Origin: Adiantum capillus-veneris | Taxonomy: Eukaryota > Streptophyta > Polypodiopsida > Polypodiales > Pteridaceae | DNA: 64,000 nt | Direction of reading: 5' to 3' | Assembly: GCA_014529385.2 (NCBI GenBank) | Contig: CM043942.1 | Span: forward strand, 3,994,501 to 4,058,500 | Shown here: piece by piece, positions 52,423 through 63,170 of the stretch | Numbering within the stretch: the first letter of the stretch is position 1 | Layout: the number at the start of each line of letters is the position of its first letter | Notes under the pieces: generated by a model | Told to the model about the DNA's origin: nothing | What the model saw: the letters and a program-made list of their open reading frames with translations, nothing else | Databases searched by the model: none | Translations under genes and position numbers: made by a program

Positions 52423-52581
52423 GATAAAACCTCTCTACTTGTAGGGGAGGACTTCTATTTTCCTATGTGGATTTTGTCGGCATGTGTGGATTTTACCATC
52501 CTGTGTGGATAGCAACTTATCATCATGTGTGCATATTGCATCTTCAGTATTTTGTCTTAGTCCAAATCCCAAGGGAAGGAT

Positions 52582-52830
52582 TGTAAAGTGTGGGTTTTGT
52601 CCTAAAGTATGACTCAAGGAGGGAAGAGGAGGAATTATCCCACATGTAATGGAGTCAAGCTGTAGAGCTACTTAAAGCTCACTTTCATGAATAAACATAT
52701 AGTTCAAGTTTGCACTACATGCTTGTCTATGGTGAGCTTGTGCTAAGCTAAGGCAATACTGAAGATTGTGTTTATGAATCCAAGCTAATCTATCTTGGAA
52801 CCTAATTCACTTGAGTGATACTTGCTTACA
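52582..52830 (+). repeat. Possible 3' LTR of the gag-only element
   Basis: TGTAAAGTGTGGG follows the purine-rich AAGGGAAGGAT. It contains CTACTTAAAGC (TATA-like) and AATAAAC (52690). No matching 5' copy was found, so this is tentative. Confidence 0.35.
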
Positions 52831-52916
52831 CACACAGTCATACACTTGCACTATGTTTCTCTTTCATCCACCCTAGCACGCACGATCCCATTCCAATCTA
52901 TCTCCTTCAGTGTTTG

Positions 52917-53006
52917 CTTTAGCTTTACCTTTTTCTTCTATGGTTGGCTATTCCTTTTTTTCTTTAGCTTTACCTTTTTCTTCTATGGTTGGATATTCCT
53001 TTTTTG
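52917..53006. repeat. 45-bp tandem duplication
   Basis: CTTTAGCTTTACCTTTTTCT... occurs twice in direct succession (starts 52917 and 52962) with one or two differences. Confidence 0.8.
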
Positions 53007-53639
53007 CTTGGGTCTGAGATGCTTCTGGGACTGCGTTTGTTGTTGCTATTGAATCTTTGTGTTGTTTTCAAAAGAAGATGCTCATTCAATTGTTAGTCAA
53101 GTCCACACTCTCTTTGATGTAATGGGAGACAACTATGTAGAAAGTGTCCTTGAACTCCCCACTACTCAACTTGAGAACGGCTTTTTCCATGCAAAAGCAA
53201 GGTATTGATGTTTTAGAACTTGTGTACACTATATATGCTCGCTCTGTGATTGGTGGCTTTCCACTCATTACCCTTGTTCCATAATACATAAGATTCTTTG
53301 TAGCATAAGGATCTATCATAGAGCTACACATGTAATTTTGAGTTCTGTTTCTCCACATATGTTGAATTTGATCATTGTAGGAGACAATTGATCTTCTCTC
53401 TTATCCTCATTCCTCTCTTAATCTTGAGTTATGATGTGGAACTTAGAAACACTGCTTCTTTGTCTGCTTTCAGTTGTGAGTTTTTCAGAGTTGCCTCCTT
53501 TGAAACAATTGTTGTCAATTCTTCAGGTATGTCGATGACATATTCTCATGGCTATTTTCTTCGTTCATTTTCACTTTTGCATCATGATTTATGACACAGT
53601 TGTTTGCCTCACATTTTTTGCTTTCTTACTCACAGTTTT

Positions 53640-54230
53640 CATTAGCTCCCTTCAATATCTTTATCATAAAATTGGTAGCTATGTCATAGCCATCCTCATC
53701 ACAAAACTTTATGGATGTTGTTTCATTTATGCACACATCTAGAGTAGCCAACATCTAGTTCCATCTCAAAGGCTTGAATAAATCTTCAAGAAATGGCTCC
53801 CGAATGTAGTTCTTACCCTCTACTGATCTCTCTATGATGCAATCTTCTTTCATCAAGATCTTGCATTCGGACGCTCCACATATCCAAATATGTGTTTTGT
53901 TGTGTAACCATGTAGGTATTTGGTTTTCATGAACCGTATTTGAGTCAAATTCCTCTACAGGATTTTGACTGACATCTCTATAACTATGATCATTGATATT
54001 AATCCTAGTTGTAACATCCTTGTGCCGCAAGTAGAGGTGGTTATAGCCCCAATCCTACAATATCTTAAGTTGACACATGAATGATCGCCCCTAAATGACG
54101 TCAAAGCTGTTGCAAGGTATTTTTAGCTTAGACTTGAGAGGTAGGATGTAGTCAAGTATATCTACAGGCTCATCAAGTCAGATATCCCCACTATGAAGAG
54201 GTACATGGATCTTTATCCATGTTCCTCTAT
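53640..54230 (-). pseudogene. Antisense fragment of an element-F relative (protease end and spacer)
   Basis: Minus reading: LPLKSKLKIPCNSFDVI (protease end), GRSFMCQLKIL.DWGYNHLYL, then TTRININDHSYRDV, PTWLHNKTHIWICGASECK and (after a stop) LATLDVCINETTSIKFCDEDGYDI. These match element F 42560-43000 in order, at clearly diverged level. Both ends are decayed. It shows F belongs to a family, so its spacer is not a local oddity. Confidence 0.75.
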
Positions 54231-55832
54231 CAAAATTTGACTTTTGAGCTCAATTTGATCCCAAAATTTTTTCTCAATTGTTTGAGAGCAGTATCAATTA
54301 GATGGTATTAATTTTGCATCAATTGGCCTCTAAGGTACATGGATTACGATCCATGTTCCTCCACAAAATTTATCCAAACTTATCAACTTGCTTTTGATGA
54401 GTATTCTAAAGCTCTTGATCACCAATTTTTTGGTTTTGGATCATCTTTTAGGTCTCTACTATCAAATTTTTAGAATTATACAGTTATGGTCATTTTTGCC
54501 AAAAATGTGGTTTTTAGCCCTTTTTGCTCTGATCTTTTCAGTCCGATTTGATGGTAATGGTTTCTACTTACCCTACTCCTATGTGCTAGAATGAAACTTG
54601 AAATAAAAATGAACAAAACGGTGCAAATAAAAATCATAACAAAAAACGGTACAACATTTTGAAAGTGATGAGAAAATCAATTAGTGAAATGTTTTTTCTA
54701 TCTCACTCACAACTCTCTTTACCTCTCAAGAATAGATCTAGCAAGCTCCCGACTTCTAGACTCTATCAAGCACTAAATCCCCATTTAGCTACTTCGTTGC
54801 TAGTGTAAATAGAATGCAAAGTCTAATCTCTATAAACCAAAGCTCAAAATACTCACTAAGTCACTCCTAAGGCCATCCCTAAAAAATAGTGCCAATGTTA
54901 GCGGGTCATCTCACGATGGACCTTTGTAGCATAGCTACCTGGCACTAACATAATATGTCAATACTCAAGGTGGGGCACAAAGAGTCTTTGAGATTGTCAA
55001 TCCTCAAGAAGTGAACCTAACAAGCAAACGCATCAGCTCAACAAGAAAATCACCACTCAATGATCAAGAAATCAACCTATGTCCTTTCTCATTGCTCTCA
55101 CTCATCATGCCATTTTGTCGAGTAGACAGACTTAGATCGTCATGAAACTTTAAGGGAAGCCTCACTACGCTTAAAGGGACAAGTCTACAAAGTCTGACAA
55201 CATTTTGACAAAGTACATGGATCGCAATCCATCATGATCCAAGTTACAAAAGCTACAACAAAACAACCCAAATAGGTCACCCTAAGATCTAATAACACTC
55301 TCCTATGGTCAAAACATCAAAAAATAGTGATTTAAGCACTCAAATATGAAGATTAGGCTCGTAGAGTTGTAGTCACGAACCACAACAAAATTTTCAATGC
55401 TTATACTTAATTGAAAGAACAAGGAAAGAGGAGTATAATTCAAGTTATAGAATTGAAATCAGATTACCCAATCATTAGAAAAGTTGATTACAAGTTAGAG
55501 ATGCTTGGTCGCTTGAGCATATGTACAACACAACTTCTTCTTCTCTAAATGATAAGCCTCCCTTTTCATACTAAGGTTATTGTCTTTTATACCTAGGGCT
55601 TTCACACATGGTAGAGCTACACTAGCTTGAAAATGTAACATAGTACAAATATATCAAAAATGTGGTCGAACTAGGTGGGTGCCCATATGCTAAAATGGCC
55701 AAACATTCGCCACACACAGTATTAATCTAGCTAACTTGTATTATAACGAGGCTAATCAAGCATCTAATTGGTCTAGCTGACCAAATAGGTGGCCATGTTG
55801 AGGCCTATGTGTGGCTCTTGCCCAATGGTACA
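54231..55832. other. Non-coding DNA with ACATGGAT palindromes
   Basis: No gene seen. Inverted ACATGGAT/ATCCATGT pairs with 4-base loops occur at 54203-54222 (just left of this stretch) and 54337-54356, and a partial one at 55215-55232. Likely untranslated sequence of the F-related element. Confidence 0.45.
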
Positions 55833-56058
55833 TGTTACCATATACATGTGGTAGTGATGTGTGTGACACACTTATGCCACCGGGGCATTTTTTCCCTCTC
55901 TAGGATGCTTTTTCCCCCGTACATTGTGTATACGCCCATTTATTCTGGGGCTGTCTATCTTTCCATTGCACACTAAGTAATACACTCTCTATTGTGTGCT
56001 TGAGCCGCCCTTCCTCTTCTCCAAGGTGTGTGTGTTTTCCTACAACCCTCATTCCAAT
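55833..56058 (+). repeat. 5' LTR of Copia element H (family B)
   Basis: 226 bp, TGTTACCATATACATG... to ATTCCAATA; the terminal CA has become TA. The partner LTR is at 60811-61038. Confidence 0.88.
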
Positions 56059-56060
56059 AA

Positions 56061-56074
56061 TTGGTATCAGAGCA
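56061..56074 (+). promoter_or_regulatory. Primer-binding site of element H (tRNA-iMet type)
   Basis: TTGGTATCAGAGCA two bases inside the LTR. Confidence 0.88.
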
Positions 56075-56420
56075 GGTTTCATCCTCCCAAGCTTAGTCGC
56101 CAGTAGCTCCACACGCGCCTGCTCACTTTCTCCAATTTTTGTGAGATTTGGCGAGTATTCGTAGGTCGATAAAAATTTTGATGAGCTCAAGGAGCTCATT
56201 CTGCTCAGATTTTTTATTCGAGCTCATTTCGGCCTTCGTTTCCACTACAGGCAGTACTACACATGCTATTTTGTCATTTTGTGCACAGATTCTATCAATG
56301 CCATTTTTTGCATAATAGGTCCCTTACAATATTCTACAGTTTGTGCTATATAGCACGTGTTGTTTCCACTTCCTTTCTCCTCTTTTCGAGCAGTTTTCAC
56401 ATCAAGTGCATGCATTTATC

Positions 56421-57473
56421 ATGGCCAACAACAACACAGATGTGTTCGAGATGTTTGCTATTGAGGACAGATTGGATGGGGACAATTACCCTATGTGGGC
56501 TTACATGATGCAGCATGTTCTTGTGTGAAAGGGTGTCTAGAATATTGTGGAAGGCATTGACGTACGTCCAAGGGTTCTAAGGATACAGGCAATGTTGAGG
56601 ACGTTGCAAGTCTTGCTGCAAGGATTGTTGCAGCTATTAGAGTTGTTTTATCTACGACAGAATAAGCTCCTTGGGAAGTAAAAGATGTGCAGGCTCATGC
56701 ATTGATTGGATTATTCATGAAGCACACTATTACTCCTCACCTTCGTTGAGCGAAATCTGCAAAACGGGCTTGTCATATTCTGGTTGGTCTTTATGCAAGC
56801 CGCAATGAGGAAAAAATTGCATTGTTGCATAAAGAGCTGGAGTCAAAGATTATGCATGAGGAAATGATATGGACAATTTCCTTGCTAATGTCAAGGATAT
56901 CAATGAGCAACTTATTTCTGCAGGTTAAGTCATTTCACACAATTCCCTTGTGCAGACTGTTCTTGATGCCTTGCTAGACTCTTACCAAACTTTTGCTCTA
57001 GTACTTGGAGACTTATGACCCAAGGAAATCCTAAAGTTGTCAAGTTTGATGCATTGTACGCATTGTTGTTGCAAGAGTCACTTTCCAAAAAAAACAAGAC
57101 TAGACAGCGTGCAATTGAACAGGCTTTTATTATTGCTCAAAGAAAGGGTGGTAATAGCAATGCAGCCCCTTCTTATGGTTCTTGTGCAAGTAGAAAATCA
57201 CATGTTCCTAATGCTTCAACTGGAAACCAATCGTCTAGAAGTTTTGGTGAAAAGGGCAAAAAGAAGATTTGTTGCCATTATTGTAAAGCTAATGATCATT
57301 TAATCAAGCAGTGTCCTAAGTTGAAGGCCAAAGAGGCTAAGAAGAAAGAGGGTGGTTCCACTGCAAATGTTGGTTCCACTACAAATGCAGCTATTGTTGA
57401 GTCTTCTGTGAAAGGAGACTGTGATGCTGATGTTGATGCAGAATGGCCTTTTATTTGCACAGTGTACCCATAA
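56421..57473 (+). pseudogene. gag: Copia Gag (element H)
   Basis: ATG 56421, MANNNTDVFEMFAIEDRLDG. The middle is shifted and stopped (56528-57010). The C-terminal part 57015-57473 is open, with zinc knuckle CCHYCKANDHLIKQC and an acidic end (VKGDCDADVDAEW). Confidence 0.82.
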
Positions 57474-57491
57474 TCTTGTTGTCCATGATGC

Positions 57492-58196
57492 ATGCATGAT
57501 GTCAGTTGCTGCAGATTCACATGTGTGGTATTTGACAGTGGTCTGACAAAGCACATTACCTCACATCGTGATTTGTTCACCTCTGTTGAGTCTGTCCCTA
57601 ATGGGAATTCAATTACTTGTGCCAACAATGCCTCTTATCCGGTTCAAGGAGTTGAAAAGATTGTGCTTACTGCTGCAAATAGCAGTTCTTTCACACTTGT
57701 TGATGCACTTTATGTACCTGGGATCAAGAAGAATCTTTTGTCTGTATCTGCAATTGTTAGACTTGGTCTTGTAGTAAAATTTGTGGATGACAAATGTACA
57801 GTACATGATCTCAATTTTGGTGATGAAATTGTTGCATCTGGAATTTTATGTTGTGGGATGTATAAGCTCACTTTGTATGACAAGTGTAGACAAAATTTTG
57901 CAAATACAGTTGTGGATTCAAAGGCTATTTCAGATGCAAAACTTTGGCATGCACGTTTTGGCCATCTCAATTTTTCCTGTTTGCTACGTTTGCAAAAGTC
58001 TAATATGGTGCTTCTTTGCCGCCTCTTGAGGCACCTATCAAACATGTTTGTGAAGGCTGTATTTTGGGTACGATGCAGCGTTCCAAGTTTCCAAAGCATG
58101 GTTCAATTAGGGCCACCTGCAAGTTGCAGGTTGTGCATAGTGATGTTTGTGGACCCATGCAAATTTCATCCTTGTGAAATTGCCTTTACTTCATGA
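57492..58196 (+). pseudogene. Copia protease, pre-integrase and integrase start (element H)
   Basis: VVFDSGLTKHITSHRDLF (D-S-G kept), VDALYVPGIKKNLLSVSAI, DSKAISDAKLWHARFGHLNFSC, then the frame shifts within the zinc-finger region. The first integrase Asp region (HSDVCGPMQ) is readable near 58137-58165 in another frame. Confidence 0.82.
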
Positions 58197-58199
58197 CTT

Positions 58200-59023
58200 T
58201 CATTGATGATTACTCCAGGCATGCATCGATATGTTCGGTTAGAGTGAAGTCTGAAGTATTTATGTGCTTCAAACAATTTTTGGCTATGCCTAAAAATGTC
58301 TCGAAATGTACTATGGGCACCCTTCGTTCTGATCAAGGGGGGGGAGGATATGTCTCATGAATTCAATGCATTTCTGGCTAGTCGTGGGATAAAACACCAA
58401 TGTATAGTGCATTTATGCCTCAGCAAAATAGTGTTGTTGAGAGGAAAAACAAGTCACTTATTGAAATGCCACGATGTATGGCCAAAAGCCAAGCTTTGCC
58501 GCATTTATTTTGGCTTGAAGCCATCATGTGTGTCACTTATGTACTTAACAGGTGTCCTACAAAAGCTTTGCAGTCTATTACTCCATATGAAGCATGGCAT
58601 GATAGAAAGCCTTCTATTGAGCACATGTGTGTTTTTGGATGTTTGGCATATACTTTGGTGCCACAAACATAGTGCATAAAATTGGATGGTAAGATTGTCA
58701 AATGTATTTTTGTTGGTTATAGTGTTGAAAGCAAAGGTTCCAGGTTGTATCATTCTCAAACAAATCGTACTCTAGTTTCACGAGATGTAGTGTTTGTGGA
58801 AGATTCTATTCAACCCTTGCTGTCATGTAGTAGAGACGGTAATGTAAGCTCAAAGGAAATTTATGACACTTTGTTGCCTCTTTTTAGTGGTGGAAGCTCG
58901 AATGTAAATTCCAATGAGGCAAATGTACAGCCTATGGGGGTTTTTGAAAATGTTACAGATCAGCCTATTACTAATGCAAATTTTCATGATGTACTTGATG
59001 AGGAAAGGGCTAAAAATGAGTAG
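58200..59023 (+). pseudogene. Copia integrase C-terminal half (element H)
   Basis: Shifted frames give LRSDQGG near 58324, QQNSVVERKNKSLIEM (58415-58460; E present, G changed to S), KALQSITPYEAWHDRKPS and, after a stop, IVKCIFVGYSVESKGSRLYH. A G-run (58337-58345) marks a probable slippage site. Confidence 0.8.
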
Positions 59024-59070
59024 GCTAGAGGTAGGCCAAACTGGCTGGTGCATACATTGTGTGATGCAAA

Positions 59071-60100
59071 TTGGATGCACCTAATTTGTCTAGTTGTACT
59101 TGTTCACGCTCTTGCCATGCATCTTATGCATCAGATTGTTATGCTTTGGCTACATCTAGCTTACATGAGGTTGAGGAACCTATGTCTTTTGATGAAGCAC
59201 AGAATTCAAAAAATTGGATGGTTGCCATGCAATCAGAATATGATGCACTTATAGAAAATGACACATGGACTTTATATGATTTACCTCTTGGCAAAAAGGC
59301 CAATTGGTACGAAGTGGGTTAACAAGTTGAAATTTGGTGAGATTGATTGCTATGAGGCTTGACTTGTTGCAAAGGGTTTTGCACAGCAAAAAGGCATAGA
59401 TTATGAAGAGACTTTTCCTCCCACTTGTCGTATGACTACTATGCGTTTTCTATGTGCATTGGCAGCTTATTTTGGTTGGGATGTACATCAATCAAAGATT
59501 GTTACTTGTTTCTTGAATGGTGACATATTTGAGGAAGTTTTTGTAATGCAGCCTCGTGGTTTTGTCAAGAAAGGACAAGAGGATAAGGTGTGCAAATGTA
59601 ACAAAGCTTTCTATGGGTTGAAGCAATCTCCTCATGCTTGGTATGAGAAGGATGACACTTATTTTGTCAAACGAGGCTTTCATAACAGTCCAACTGAAAG
59701 CACATTGTATGTAAATCGTGAGGGTGATGTACTTCTCATTGTGGTTCTTTACGTAGATGATTTAATGATCACTGGACCAAATGAGAGACATACTGCTGAA
59801 TTTAAGGCTGATTTGAATGCTACTTTCAAGATGAAAGATTTGGGGTTGTTGCATCATTACTTGGGTATACAATTTAAACAATGTGATATTAATATTTCCT
59901 TGTGTCAGAAAAGTTACACTGAGACATTGCTATGTAAGTTTGGACTTGAGGATTGCAAACCTATTGCCACTCCCATCGAAACACGTTTGAAATTGAGTCT
60001 TCATGATGCTGGTGATCCTCTAGATGTCACTCTTTACCAACTATTGTTGGATGCCTCATTTATGTATGCAACACTAGGCCGGATATTTGTTTTGTAGTCT
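59071..60100 (+). pseudogene. Copia reverse transcriptase (element H)
   Basis: FDEAQNSKNWMVAMQSEYDAL, a frameshift near 59300, then an open 221 residues (59432-60097) with DVHQSKIVTCFLNGDIFEEVFV (usual LDIKTAFL altered to SKIVTCFL, first catalytic Asp lost), YGLKQSPHAWYEK and the catalytic LYVDDLMITG. Dead by two independent lesions. Confidence 0.82.
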
Positions 60101-60734
60101 CACAAGTCAAGAGATTTATGCATATCCAAGGGTCTAAGCATTGGCAGGCTGTCAAGAGGATTTTCCGCTACTTAAGTGGCACTTTACATCTTGTCTTGTT
60201 TTCTCCCAAGGGGGGATCATTGCCCTGTTTTAACCCAAGGGGGGATCATTGCCGCAAGACTTGCATGCTTTTTTGCACTCGGATTGGGCTGGTTGTTTTG
60301 ACACGTGAGTGTCCACAAGTGTTTTTTGTTTCATGCTTGGCAGTTCATGTATATCATGGTTGAGCAAGAAGCAACCTACTATGGCCACTTCTAGTTGTGA
60401 GGCTAAGTACAGGGCAGTCTTCACAGCTACCGTTGAGTGTGTATGGCTCAGATGCCTTATGGTTGATTTGGGTGTTGAACAGGACACTGCCAACACTATC
60501 TACGCTCACAATCAGAGCGCATTGGTAGTTGTGAGAAACCCAATTTTTCATGCTCTCACAAATCACATTGAGGTGAATTAACACTATGTCAGGGAGAGGC
60601 TCTCAGTAGGAGAGATCAGCTTGGCTTATGTGCCAACACAGGACAACCTTGCAGATTTTTCCACAAAGGCATTGTCTTGTGAGAAGTTTGAAGCTTTTCG
60701 GAAAGCTTTGGGCTTACTCCCCTTTGTGGACTGA
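60101..60734 (+). pseudogene. Copia RNase H (element H)
   Basis: SKHWQAVKRIFRYLSGT, SCEAKYRAVFTATVECVWLR (usual CEAEY), YAHNQSALVVVRNP, FHALTNHIEV and, after a TAA, the C-terminal LSCEKFEAFRKALGLL ending TGA 60732. A 29-bp direct duplication (CAAGGGGGGATCATTGCC units, 60209-60255) breaks the frame at the expected catalytic NDSDWA site. Confidence 0.8.
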
Positions 60735-60810
60735 TCATGTCCTCAGAGCATGGCACTTCCCTTTACTCATGTGCTAGCTCTCATTCACCACATCACTCCA
60801 GGGGGGTATT

Positions 60811-61038
60811 TGTTACCATATACATGTGTGGTAGTGATGTGTGTGAACACACTTAGGACCACTAGGGCATTTTTCCCCTCTCTAGGAGGTTTTTTCCACT
60901 GTGCATTGTATATACGCCCATTCATTCTAGGACTATCTATCTTTCCATTGCACACTTAGTAGTACACTTTCTATTGTGTGCCTTGAGCTTCCTTCGTCTT
61001 CTCCAAGCTGTGTGTTTTCTCGCAACCCTAATTCCAAC
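60811..61038 (+). repeat. 3' LTR of Copia element H
   Basis: 228 bp, TGTTACC...TTCCAACA, preceded by GGGGGG-containing polypurine tract (60797-60810). Confidence 0.88.
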
Positions 61039-61047
61039 AATACGCGG

Positions 61048-61182
61048 ATCTTTATCAATGATGTTTCTTCAACAATTGCAAACTTGAAATCAAGAAGAAA
61101 TGATCAGCATGGTTCACTTCCTTCACCAACCTTGAGAGCAAAAGCACAAGCCTTGAAAGCTCAGTATTCCATTCAACACTAA
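61048..61182 (+). other. Short open stretch abutting element H
   Basis: IFINDVSSTIANLKSRRN...QHGSLPSPTLRAKAQALKAQYSIQH, then TAA at about 61180. About 45 residues with protein-like composition, starting right at the H LTR. It might be the last exon piece of an interrupted gene, but no homologous start is seen left of 55833. Confidence 0.2.
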
Positions 61183-62478
61183 AAACCGAGTAATTTATCA
61201 CTTATTATTGTATTTTTGCTAATAATCATGGATGGTTAAGAGCCTGCAAGTTCACTCAGTTCACAATGAAACATTTTTCAAGCTCAAACAATCCAAATTG
61301 ATTATTTAATTTGTCTAATACTTCATAAGTGAGCAACTTTCCAATCTCCAAATGAAGGCAAAGCTGAGACAAGGCAACATTTGAAAACCGCGCAGGCTGC
61401 TAATGGCGATTTTCATTAAAGGGGCATGGAAGAGTTGAAGTTGTTTGATAATGAATAAGGATCCTTAGGAGCTCACAAACACAACTCACTTTGCAAGTGA
61501 TGTAACACAGCTCTCAAACACTACGAACGACAGCACAATGAAGCCATGATGTTTTTTCATAGAAGGGACCTCGAGGATTTCCAATCATATGGATTGCTAA
61601 TCAAAGTCGTGGAAAGTGCTCATATACATGCTCTACCTCCTCTAACAATGCTCATTGTCTGCATTAGCAAGAAACAAATGTCCTGTGCTACAAATTTTTT
61701 GCCATCTCAATTCTCTCTAATTTTTGGTAAATGTTCTTTGAAGGTTTCCCATAACAACTCGTTAAAACTTTAGTGATAACAAATTTAACAATGCAATAGA
61801 GTAGTCTCACTAATTGCTTTGCATTATGATCTCAAAGCTTAATTGTGGAACTCTTGCTAAGGAAGATCATCATTTCTTAACTTCATAATTATCAAACAAA
61901 AAGGTTTTCTTTACTGCACTTTAAGAGCCCTGTGTAAGAGAACAGACACTGCCCTTGACGTAGTCAAGAGGTAAGACTTCTCAAGCGAGAAACTCCAATG
62001 AGTGAAAGATCGTTTGCATCTAGCACTATCACAAACAAAACCAAAGCACTTGTTGTCAGGGGTAATGGGTTTGCGAGGTAAACCGGGTCAGCACCAGGCT
62101 GCTTGCTATGGGAGAGAAAAGATGCACAACACAAAGCAAAAGACTCTGACGACACCTTAAATGCTTAAAATTGACAACTTGAATGCTTTAAGCTGCTAAT
62201 GATTAACCAAAATGGAATTCAATTACAAGTGTTTGCCATCAACGATTCTGATAGAGTTAAGGGAGTTTAATGCTACCAAATTTGACCAAGAGTACTAATC
62301 TCTTGCTTATGTCAAAGCCGAGTCCAAAGAGAAATAGCTATAGCCTCATGCTTTACCTTATCGAGAGAGAGCAAGACAGATTGGCTCAATCGTCTCCCTT
62401 GTGGTGCCCTTATTATCCTTCTTATGCTCGCCAAAGAGAGCCTTCGAGCCTTGTTACCCTACTTCATGCCATTCATAA

Positions 62479-62480
<2 letters not shown>
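61183..62480. other. No gene seen
   Basis: AT-rich, no coherent ORF, no paired repeats detected by eye. Ordinary decayed intergenic DNA as far as I can tell. Confidence 0.5.

Positions 62481-62483
<3 letters not shown>

Positions 62484-62533
<50 letters not shown>
62484..62533. repeat. (GA)n microsatellite
   Basis: About 25 GA units. Long ORFs crossing it are repeat artefacts. Confidence 0.92.
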
Positions 62534-62534
<1 letters not shown>

Positions 62535-62868
62535 GAGCTCCTTCTTTGCCTTACATCCTAAGCCGAGAGATCGGCTTTGCCCTTCGCTTCTTCTTTCGAG
62601 CTCCGACTCCCGAGATTCACCCTTCCCGAGCTCCTTCTTCCTTCACCCTCTTCCCCTCATGTTATCCCCTTTGGTTCTCACCCTTTTCTTCTCATCCACG
62701 CGCTATTCTCCTCCCTTTAGCTTCAAAAAAATCCCTTTTAAATGCTCCCCTGTTCCCTAAGCAACGACAACGCTATTGTTACTTCGTTAGTGTAGTAGCC
62801 AATTTGAAATTCCTGCCTCTCAGCAATCCACGTGGCATTGTTGATTGTTGAAAATAGCGACTTTCCTA

Positions 62869-63001
<133 letters not shown>

Positions 63002-63170
63002 ACACCTCGTCGCTTTCTCGCTCCACCCACTGCGCACCGGCTTGCCCCACTGTGCTGCTCGCCCTCATCGCCACCGCAGAGCACAGTCCCGTAGTCGTCT
63101 CCAACAAAGGCCTCGCGTAAGCCATCAGCCACACAATTCCTTGAATGGACATTATGGCCTTGACTCCTGA

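Larger units (their letters stand above)
55833..61038 (+). mobile_element. Complete but heavily mutated Copia element H (family B)
   Basis: 5.2 kb, LTRs of 226 and 228 bp, iMet primer site, Gag to RNase H in order, polypurine tract CCAGGGGGGTATT. It serves as the reference for the other family-B pieces (4040-11321, 11322-11455, 31159-31411, 31858-33287). No clear target duplication (GTACA left, ATACG right). Many stops: an old copy. Confidence 0.88.

Noticed and set aside
55828-61043. Target-site duplication for element H
   Set aside because: GTACA and ATACG match poorly; no convincing duplication.
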